5,248 bases of DNA from JALQTD01 sp036825655 (GTDB lineage Bacteria; Bacteroidota; Bacteroidia; Flavobacteriales_D; Sanyastnellaceae): assembly GCA_036825655.1 (NCBI GenBank), contig DAISXU010000148.1, forward strand, positions 1 to 5,248, written 5' to 3'. Position numbers and translations under genes: made by a program. Positions 1-5,248 of the stretch are shown piece after piece; within the stretch, counting starts at the first letter, position 1, and every line of letters begins with the position of its first letter. The notes below the pieces were generated by a model, which saw only the letters and a program-made list of their open reading frames with translations, had not been told where the DNA came from and did no database searches.

Positions 1-7
1 TGAAGTC

Positions 8-1714
8 TTATTCGGTTTGTGAAGCAGCACGAAGCAATCGCAATTTCTCCTTGATTTCTTCAATTTCTCGTTTGTCGGAACGAATTGACTTTTCATATTG
101 GTCGCGGATGGCTTCCGCCCCTTTGCCTGTAAAGCGTTCGATGTTCTCCTCAGTTTTGGTCACCCGGTTTTTCAAGCGGTCAATTTTTTCTCTGAGGATG
201 TGCTGTTCCCGTCGCAACGAATTGGAGTCCTTGCTCGCCATGGTGCCCACACGCTCCTTGTAGTTCTCGATGGACCGTTCAGAGCGCAATGCACTCAAGG
301 CCTCGTATTTCGAATCCATCGCTTTTCTAAACCTTGACATGACTTCATCGAGGTTCTTTCGAGGCACATGACCGATGGCGTTCCATTCTGAACTGAAAGC
401 TTTCAATTGATCCAAATCGGCCTTCCGGTCGGAGGTCAATTCAAATTTCTCAATCCGGTCAATCAATGCTTGTTTATCGTTCAGGTTAGCAGCCTCGGAC
501 ACATGACGGTCCGCGAATTGGGCTTTTTTCGCCTTAAAAAAGGTGTCCTGAGCCTTCCTGAATTTCCGCCACAAACGTTGTTCCTCGCCTGCAGAACAAG
601 GGCCAATCTCTTTCCATTGCTTCTGCATCCGAATCAGCTCATCCGTGGTTGCTTTCCAATCGGTGCTTTCGTTGATGGCTTCTACCGCTGCAATCAGAGC
701 CTCCTTCTTTTCGCGGTTTTCTTTTCCCTGTTCTTTCAGCTGGTCATAGAACAATTGCTTCCGCTTGAAGAACACGTCGGCCAAATCTCGGAAAGTCGTC
801 CAGAGCGTCTCATTCTTCTCACGGCCAGCAAAACCGCAGGCTTTCCATTCCTTTTGAATTTCTAAAATCTTTGCCGTAGCAGCAGTCCAGCCCGGGTGGC
901 TGTTTTCTACTTCTTCCGCAACGAAGGCACGCATGGCCTCAATGAGCGCCTCTTTCTTCACGGCTGCTTCAGCGTGCCCTTCACGAATCTGATCGTAATG
1001 CTCTTTGACGGCATCGTAGATTGGACGGACGATGGAGAAAAATTCATCTCCGAGCTCTTTGTAGTTTTCCCTTGGAGAGGGACCAACGTCGAGCCATTGA
1101 CGCTGCAAATTCCGAGCGATTTTCTCACGCTCCATCAAATCCTCGGTTTGGGTCAGAAGTTTGGCTTGCTCTAGCAATGCCTCTTTCGCAGCCAAATTGC
1201 GCTTCAGGTCATGATCCTGAAGTTCTTTGTAGATGTTGATGTTGTAGAAAAAGTCATCGCGAAGCCGATAATAGGTATCGTGAATGTCTTTGTAACGATC
1301 GCCTGGTACATCCCCAACTTGCTCCCATTCTTCTCGGACCGCGTGAAATGCGGCAAATGCAGCACCGATGTTTTCCTCCTCCTGGATGGTATGCCGAAGC
1401 CGTTGAAGCATGGCTTCTTTTTTCGCCAAGTTCTCGCGCTGTTCCTCCGCCACCTTATGTCTCCAAGCTTTTTCACGCTCCTTGAAGGAGGAAACGATGG
1501 AGTCAAACTCCTCTTGTTCAGGTGCAGGGGTGTATTCAAACACTTCTTCCGGATCCCGGTCTTCTCGCGCAGACCAAGCGTCACGCTGGTTGCGGATGTC
1601 CTCGTGATTCATAGCACGGAAGTCTTCGATGGCACTGCGGACATCCTTGCGGATGGCCTCCAAGTCTTCGTTTTGAAGAAGCACTTGGATACGTTTCAGA
1701 ATGTCAGACCGCAT
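8..1714 (-). CDS. DUF349 repeat protein with C-terminal coiled coil, function unknown
   Basis: The 568-residue product is highly charged and almost wholly helical. It has no membrane segment, so it is probably cytoplasmic. Five tandem repeats of about 75-85 residues are visible at roughly residues 95-171, 172-247, 248-332, 333-407 and 408-487. Each starts with a K-E/Q-A-L/M-type helix, then a Trp motif (EEWEQVG, RQWLDVG, KEWKACG, KQWKEIG, SEWNAIG), then an F-rich helix such as DDFF, DEFF, DVFF or DTFF. This is the DUF349 pattern, a family known to occur in up to five tandem copies. Residues 499-564 are a heptad-like, Lys/Glu-rich coiled coil ending in EEIKEKLRLLR. I chose the ATG at 1714 (MRSDILKRIQ). 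A GTG at 1771 would add 19 residues but leave only a few bases before the divergent recX region. The stop is TAA. The family assignment is firm, but no biochemical role can be assigned from sequence. Confidence 0.9.
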   Translation of the reverse strand: MRSDILKRIQVLLQNEDLEAIRKDVRSAIEDFRAMNHEDIRNQRDAWSAREDRDPEEVFEYTPAPEQEEFDSIVSSFKEREKAWRHKVAEEQRENLAKKEAMLQRLRHTIQEEENIGAAFAAFHAVREEWEQVGDVPGDRYKDIHDTYYRLRDDFFYNINIYKELQDHDLKRNLAAKEALLEQAKLLTQTEDLMEREKIARNLQRQWLDVGPSPRENYKELGDEFFSIVRPIYDAVKEHYDQIREGHAEAAVKKEALIEAMRAFVAEEVENSHPGWTAATAKILEIQKEWKACGFAGREKNETLWTTFRDLADVFFKRKQLFYDQLKEQGKENREKKEALIAAVEAINESTDWKATTDELIRMQKQWKEIGPCSAGEEQRLWRKFRKAQDTFFKAKKAQFADRHVSEAANLNDKQALIDRIEKFELTSDRKADLDQLKAFSSEWNAIGHVPRKNLDEVMSRFRKAMDSKYEALSALRSERSIENYKERVGTMASKDSNSLRREQHILREKIDRLKNRVTKTEENIERFTGKGAEAIRDQYEKSIRSDKREIEEIKEKLRLLRAASQTE

Positions 1715-1798
1715 GGGGTCGGGGTTTTTGGGGAATAAGAGCGCAAATATCGCAGAAACGCTTGCACGCACAGAGTTTTGGCCCCAATTTCACCTCGA
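1715..1798. promoter_or_regulatory. Divergent intergenic region between the DUF349 gene and recX, likely holding both promoters
   Basis: These 84 bases separate two gene starts that point away from each other, so promoters for both should lie here or overlap the first codons. Against the Bacteroidota -7 consensus TAnnTTTG, the minus strand has GATATTTG (1751 to 1744), one mismatch, about 30 bases before the DUF349 ATG. The plus strand has GAGTTTTG (1773-1780), also one mismatch, about 18 bases before the recX ATG. Neither has a convincing TTTG-type -33 element at the expected spacing. The location of a promoter region is well supported by gene order. The individual boxes are weak inference. 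Confidence 0.4.
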
Positions 1799-2269
1799 AT
1801 GAAGGCAAAAGAGGAGCGAAATGAGCCCAAACAGAGGCTCGATTATGTGCGCAAGTGGTGTTCATTGCAAGAACGCTGTACGCAAGACGTGCGCGAAAAG
1901 TTACGTCAGCGTGGTGCTCATTCTGAAGAAGTTGAGGCCATTGTAGCCACTTTAAGAGAGGAGAATTACCTCAATGACCAACGCTTTGCAGAGGCTTTTG
2001 TCCGAGCTCGCGCGGTGCAGAAGCGATGGGGCCCCACCAAGATTCAACTGGGATTGCGAGCCAAAGGAATTTCCTCTGCTGATGTGATGCGTGCCCTGGA
2101 TGAATTGGAATCGAACGCATTTGAAGATTCCCTGGCAACGTTGGTCGAGAAGAGAAAGCATGAGATTCCGGAAGGGCGAGACCGGGTGATTCGGTGGTTA
2201 ATCAGCCGTGGTTTTTCACTGTCTGCGGTCTTGCGAGAATTGGAAAGGATGGACGACAGCACAGCATGA
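1799..2269 (+). CDS. recX: Regulatory protein RecX (RecA modulator)
   Basis: The 156-residue product matches the RecX family in length and pattern. RecX proteins bind RecA filaments on single-stranded DNA and usually limit recombinase activity during recombination and the SOS response. Three tandem three-helix units are visible: about residues 13-52 (with CSLQERCTQDVREKL), 57-100 (LNDQRFAEAFVRAR, then a W-G-P-x-K-I stretch and RAKGIS), and 106-150 (ending RWLISRGFSLSAVLREL). The YLND-x-x-FAEAFV block followed by the G-x-x-K-I stretch and L-x-x-KGIS is the family core. I chose the ATG at 1799. An in-frame TTG at 1778 would add seven residues (MAPISPR) that do not look conserved. There is no clear Shine-Dalgarno sequence. 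The gene is divergent from the DUF349 gene and 38 bases upstream of prfB. recA is not in the window. Confidence 0.93.
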   Translation: MKAKEERNEPKQRLDYVRKWCSLQERCTQDVREKLRQRGAHSEEVEAIVATLREENYLNDQRFAEAFVRARAVQKRWGPTKIQLGLRAKGISSADVMRALDELESNAFEDSLATLVEKRKHEIPEGRDRVIRWLISRGFSLSAVLRELERMDDSTA

Positions 2270-2293
2270 GGTGTGGCATGGCCTTACGTTGAG

Positions 2294-2301
2294 TACTTTT
2301 G
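2294..2301 (+). promoter_or_regulatory. Possible Bacteroidota -7 promoter box upstream of prfB
   Basis: TACTTTTG matches the TAnnTTTG consensus exactly and lies in the 38-base gap between recX and prfB. Transcription from it would start almost at the prfB ATG (2308), which would imply a leaderless or nearly leaderless message. No good TTG or TTTG element is seen about 20 bases upstream; the sequence there is GTGTGGC. The match may be chance. Confidence 0.25.
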
Positions 2302-2307
2302 TCCTGT

Positions 2308-3408
2308 ATGATTACGTTGGACCAAATCAACGGCTTGCGAGGCCGAGTAGAAGACCTGAAAGGGTATTTAGCAATCGAAGCAAAGCAACTCGAGATTGCA
2401 GAAGAGGAGAAACACACCCAAGACCCTGAGTTTTGGAATGATCCGAAGAAGGCCGAAGCCGTTATGCGGAAAATCCGCACCTTGAAAACCTGGACCGAGA
2501 GTTACGCTGCCTGCGAATCTGCCGTTGAGGACACTTCGGTGTTGTTGGAGTTTGCCAAAGCAGGAGAGGCAGATGAATCTGAAGTGAACGAGGCTTTTAA
2601 ACTTGCCGTTGAGGCGGTGGATGAGCTGGAATTCAAGAACATGCTGAGTGCCGAGGAGGACAACCTTTCTGCGGTCATGCAAATCACTTCTGGAGCAGGT
2701 GGTACAGAGAGTTGTGATTGGGCCTCGATGTTGATGCGCATGTACAGGATGTACGGTGATCGTGCAGGTTTCAAGGTCAAGGAATTGGACTTGCAAGACG
2801 GAGAAGTTGCGGGGATAAAACAAGTTACCCTTGAGTTTGAAGGACCTTTTGCATTTGGCATGCTCAAAGGTGAAAATGGAGTGCACCGCTTGGTGCGCAT
2901 CAGTCCCTTTGACAGCCAAGCGCGTCGTCACACGTCGTTTGTATCTGTCTACGTTTATCCCTTGGTGGATGATAGCATTGAAATCGATGTCAATGCTTCG
3001 GACATCACGTGGGAGACTTTCCGATCAGGAGGCGCGGGTGGCCAAAACGTGAACAAGGTTGAAACGGGTGTGCGCCTCCGCCACGCGCCGACGGGCATTG
3101 TGATTGACAACACCGAGACGCGCTCTCAATTGGGAAACAAGGAGAAGGCGATGCAACTTCTTAAAAGTCAGCTTTTTGAGATGGAGCTAGCCAAGCGGAA
3201 TGAGGCCCGAGCAGAAATAGAAGCGGGGAAGAAGAAAATTGAGTGGGGGTCGCAAATCCGTTCCTACGTAATGCAGCCATATAAGATGGTAAAAGACGTG
3301 AGGACCAACCATGAAACCAGCAACGTCGATGCCGTTATGAATGGCGAGATCGAAGGGTTTTTGAAGGCCTTCTTGATGCAAGCTGGTAAAGGAGCGGTGA
3401 TAGATTGA
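2308..3408 (+). CDS. prfB: Peptide chain release factor 2 (RF2), without programmed frameshift
   Basis: The 366-residue product has the usual RF2 length. RF2 recognises UGA and UAA in the ribosomal A site and triggers peptide release. The SPF tripeptide that reads UGA/UAA is at residues 199-201 (RISPFDSQARRHTSF), which separates it from RF1 with its PxT motif. The catalytic GGQ loop is at 244-246 (RSGGAGGQNVNKVET). The C-terminal block KKIEWGSQIRSYVMQPY is typical of the family. The ATG at 2308 gives MITLDQINGLRGRVEDLKGYL, a normal N-terminus; an in-frame TTG at 2299 is less likely. Many bacteria need a +1 frameshift at CUU-UGA-C near codon 25. Here that place reads GGG TAT TTA GCA (from 2362) with no in-frame stop, so the protein is made from one continuous frame. 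The gene's own stop is TGA. It lies 38 bases after recX and 12 before fumC. Confidence 0.97.
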   Translation: MITLDQINGLRGRVEDLKGYLAIEAKQLEIAEEEKHTQDPEFWNDPKKAEAVMRKIRTLKTWTESYAACESAVEDTSVLLEFAKAGEADESEVNEAFKLAVEAVDELEFKNMLSAEEDNLSAVMQITSGAGGTESCDWASMLMRMYRMYGDRAGFKVKELDLQDGEVAGIKQVTLEFEGPFAFGMLKGENGVHRLVRISPFDSQARRHTSFVSVYVYPLVDDSIEIDVNASDITWETFRSGGAGGQNVNKVETGVRLRHAPTGIVIDNTETRSQLGNKEKAMQLLKSQLFEMELAKRNEARAEIEAGKKKIEWGSQIRSYVMQPYKMVKDVRTNHETSNVDAVMNGEIEGFLKAFLMQAGKGAVID

Positions 3409-3420
3409 ATTGAAACCTGA

Positions 3421-4818
3421 ATGATGAGTTCATATCGAATCGAAAAAGACACCATTGGCGAGGTCAACGTGCCAGCGAATGTCTATTGGGGGGCGCAGAC
3501 AGAACGTTCCCGGAACAACTTCCGCATCGGCCCATCTGGCTCCATGCCCATGGAGATTGTTCGTGCATTTGCCGTCTTGAAGAAGGCTGCTGCAATGACC
3601 AATGCGGATCTGGGAGCTTTGGAATCAACCAAAAAGGACTTGATTGCCCGGGCCTGTGATGAGATCTTGGAAGGAAAACTGGATGACCAGTTTCCTTTGG
3701 TGGTCTGGCAAACGGGATCTGGGACGCAGTCGAACATGAATGTCAATGAAGTGGTGGCGAATCGAGCGCACGTATTGGCAGGAGGTGAATTGGGCGTGGG
3801 TACTCGCCCCATTCATCCCAATGACGACGTGAACAAATCCCAGTCTTCCAACGATACCTATCCGACGGCCATGCACATTGCGGCCTACACGTGCATCGTG
3901 GAGACCACTCTGCCGGGCGTTGAGCGATTGCGAGAGGCCCTTGCGGCCAAGGCGAACGATTTCGCGGATGTCGTAAAAATTGGTAGAACGCACCTCATGG
4001 ATGCTACGCCATTGACCTTGGGGCAAGAGTTCTCGGGCTATGTGGCCCAACTGGATTATGGAATGCGTGCGCTTCGCAACACCCTCGCTCACTTGTCTGA
4101 ATTGGCTTTGGGCGGAACAGCGGTCGGAACCGGAATCAATACACCCATTGGCTACTCGGAGCGTGTTGCGGAACACATCGCAGCCCTTACCGGCCATCCG
4201 TTCGTAACGGCCCCTAACAAATTCGAGGCCCTTGCTGCTCATGATGCTGTTGTTGAGGCCCATGGGGCACTGAAGCAATTGGCCGTTTCGCTCAACAAGA
4301 TTGCCAATGATGTCCGGATGATGGCTTCTGGTCCCCGATCTGGAATTGGAGAGTTACTGATTCCTGCGAATGAACCGGGGTCATCCATCATGCCCGGAAA
4401 GGTCAATCCCACGCAGGCAGAGGCGATGACGATGGTGTGTGCACAAGTCATTGGAAATGACGTGGCCATTTCAGTAGGTGGAAGCCAAGGTCATTACGAG
4501 CTCAATGTGTTCAAACCCATGATGGCTCGGAACATCTTGGAGTCTGCTCGCCTTCTAGGAGATGCATGCGTGTCATTCGCTGAACATTGCGTCGATGGCA
4601 TCGAACCCAACCATGCACGGATCGCAGAATTGGTTGAAAACAGCCTCATGCTGGTGACTGCATTGAACACCAAAATTGGGTATTACAAAGCCGCTGAAAT
4701 CGCGAACAAAGCGCATACGGAAGGCACATCCTTGCGAGCAGCAGCTTTGGCTACGGGTTACTTAAGCGCTGAAGAATACGATGCTTGGGTGGTTCCTGCG
4801 AATATGACTGGGCGCTAA
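3421..4818 (+). CDS. fumC: Class II fumarate hydratase (fumarase C)
   Basis: The 465-residue product interconverts fumarate and (S)-malate in the TCA cycle. It belongs to the iron-independent, homotetrameric aspartase/fumarase superfamily of the cytoplasm. Family landmarks occur in order: WQTGSGTQSNMN (96-107), the HPNDDVN segment (from 132) with SSND (142-145), GRTHLMDATPLTLGQE (188-203) with catalytic His191, and the signature GSSIMPGKVNPTQAEA (320-335) with Ser321 as the likely catalytic base and Lys327 and Asn329 as substrate contacts. By alignment from memory these match E. coli FumC His188, Ser318, Lys324 and Asn326. The GSGTQSNMN and PTQ context favours fumarase over aspartase. Two ATGs occur in tandem (3421 and 3424), and an in-frame TGA at 3418-3420 directly before them fixes the start. 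The 12-base gap after prfB suggests co-transcription. The stop is TAA. Confidence 0.97.
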   Translation: MMSSYRIEKDTIGEVNVPANVYWGAQTERSRNNFRIGPSGSMPMEIVRAFAVLKKAAAMTNADLGALESTKKDLIARACDEILEGKLDDQFPLVVWQTGSGTQSNMNVNEVVANRAHVLAGGELGVGTRPIHPNDDVNKSQSSNDTYPTAMHIAAYTCIVETTLPGVERLREALAAKANDFADVVKIGRTHLMDATPLTLGQEFSGYVAQLDYGMRALRNTLAHLSELALGGTAVGTGINTPIGYSERVAEHIAALTGHPFVTAPNKFEALAAHDAVVEAHGALKQLAVSLNKIANDVRMMASGPRSGIGELLIPANEPGSSIMPGKVNPTQAEAMTMVCAQVIGNDVAISVGGSQGHYELNVFKPMMARNILESARLLGDACVSFAEHCVDGIEPNHARIAELVENSLMLVTALNTKIGYYKAAEIANKAHTEGTSLRAAALATGYLSAEEYDAWVVPANMTGR

Positions 4819-4830
4819 GGAAGAGCGCAC

Positions 4831-4872
4831 AAAAAAGCCCGGGTGATGCAAGGTGCATTTCCCGGGCTTTTT
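4831..4872. terminator. Bidirectional rho-independent terminator between fumC and the T9SS gene
   Basis: A perfect 12-base inverted repeat, AAAAAGCCCGGG (4832-4843) and CCCGGGCTTTTT (4861-4872), encloses 17 bases. Those bases contain a second, nested stem, ATGCA (4846-4850) and TGCAT (4854-4858), around a 3-base AGG loop. The plus-strand transcript ends the stem in five T, and the minus-strand transcript ends it in six T (4836 to 4831). The hairpin starts 12 bases after the fumC stop and lies 18 bases beyond the stop of the converging gene, so it can serve both. Confidence 0.92.
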
Positions 4873-4890
4873 CATGCAATGAAGTTCTTC

Positions 4891-5248
4891 TTATTGGATG
4901 ATCATTCGCTGGGTATTGGAGGTTCCCGTTGTGTGGAAGAACCGAACGAAATACGTACCACTTTTCCAGGTCGCCGTGCTGCATGAGCCCCGTTGTGCTG
5001 CCGTTCCTTGTAGGACTCGAAGAGAACGGCCCATGGCGTCCAACACTTCAATGCGCTCCAAGTTTTGGTCGACCACCCAATTGAATTCCGCTCCAGCTAC
5101 AACGGGATTTGGATACAAATTGGCTTCCAGCAGAACCGGTGCTTCTTCCATTCCATTGACGACGGTTCCCTCCGCGTAGACATTCACCACAAATCCATCC
5201 AGGAATCCGAGGAATCCACCCTCATCCAGTTCGAGGGTATCGCAATAG
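4891..5248 (-). CDS. C-terminal part of a T9SS type A sorting-domain protein (5' end outside window)
   Basis: The reading frame stays open from the TAA stop at 4891-4893 to the right edge, giving 118 visible C-terminal residues. The GTG at 5190 is internal, because the frame continues upstream without a stop. The last 75 or so residues form a type A C-terminal sorting domain: LYPNPVVAG (visible residues 44-52), an IEVLDAMGRSL strand-turn (66-76), SGTYFVRF (96-103) and the terminal QRMIIQ. This domain directs proteins that have crossed the inner membrane by Sec through the type IX secretion system, where it is normally cleaved during export or surface attachment. Upstream of it, visible residues 1-31 include an acidic, Gly/Phe-rich stretch (LDEGGFLGFLDGF) that I do not recognise. 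The cargo function cannot be told from this fragment. The gene converges on fumC. Confidence 0.88.
   Translation of the reverse strand, partial: YCDTLELDEGGFLGFLDGFVVNVYAEGTVVNGMEEAPVLLEANLYPNPVVAGAEFNWVVDQNLERIEVLDAMGRSLRVLQGTAAQRGSCSTATWKSGTYFVRFFHTTGTSNTQRMIIQ

Noticed and set aside
1211..1738. A 175-codon open frame on the plus strand opposite the DUF349 gene, with similar ones at 407-865 and 896-1174.
   Set aside because: They lie wholly inside a gene with clear repeat structure on the other strand and show no recognisable domain; they are antisense shadows.
1715..1771. An N-terminal extension of the DUF349 protein from the GTG at 1771, with a mildly hydrophobic SVSAIFALLF stretch suggestive of a signal peptide.
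   Set aside because: The stretch is short and lacks a good cleavage site. The rest of the protein looks cytoplasmic, and the extension would fill most of the divergent promoter gap.
1778..1798. A TTG start that would add seven residues to RecX.
   Set aside because: The ATG at 1799 gives a normal family length, and the extra residues carry no family signal.
2208..2429. An open frame spanning the end of recX and the start of prfB that could in principle feed prfB by a +1 shift.
   Set aside because: It does not stop at the classic frameshift position; it runs on to 2429. prfB already has its own in-frame ATG with a normal N-terminus.
2368..2931. A 187-codon open frame on the minus strand opposite prfB.
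   Set aside because: It is contained within prfB, with no recognisable motif and no plausible promoter context.
3625..4278. A 217-codon open frame on the minus strand opposite fumC.
   Set aside because: It overlaps the catalytic core of fumC, and its His/Arg/Gln-rich translation resembles no family. It is a shadow of the strongly biased fumC codons.

Overview
The window most likely comes from a Bacteroidota chromosome, probably of the Flavobacteriales or a close relative. Three things point there. The partial gene at the right edge ends in a type A sorting domain of the type IX secretion system (T9SS), which is a Bacteroidota hallmark. The first gene is a five-repeat DUF349 protein with a C-terminal coiled coil, of the kind seen in that phylum. 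The gene starts lack clear Shine-Dalgarno sequences, and several short motifs resemble the Bacteroidota -7 box TAnnTTTG. GC content looks close to 50 percent by eye, which is high for many Flavobacteriia, so I do not name a genus.

Layout. On the minus strand, 8-1714 encodes a DUF349 repeat protein. An 84-base divergent gap follows. Three plus-strand genes then lie head to tail: recX (1799-2269), prfB for peptide chain release factor 2 (2308-3408) and fumC for class II fumarase (3421-4818). The gaps between them are 38 and 12 bases, so they may be co-transcribed. Downstream of fumC is a strong hairpin with T-runs on both strands, which looks like a bidirectional terminator shared with the converging gene. 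The window ends inside the C-terminal part of that minus-strand gene (4891 to beyond 5248), a T9SS-secreted protein whose functional domains lie outside the window.

How the genes relate. These are mostly housekeeping genes: control of RecA (RecX), translation termination at UGA and UAA (RF2) and the TCA cycle (FumC). I see no shared pathway, so any operon would be one of convenience. I found no mobile element, CRISPR array, tRNA, rRNA or clear novel system. The points most worth a second look are the prfB gene, which lacks the programmed frameshift found in many bacteria while keeping an AAAGGGTAT stretch in the corresponding place; the function of the DUF349 repeat protein; and the unknown cargo of the truncated T9SS protein.
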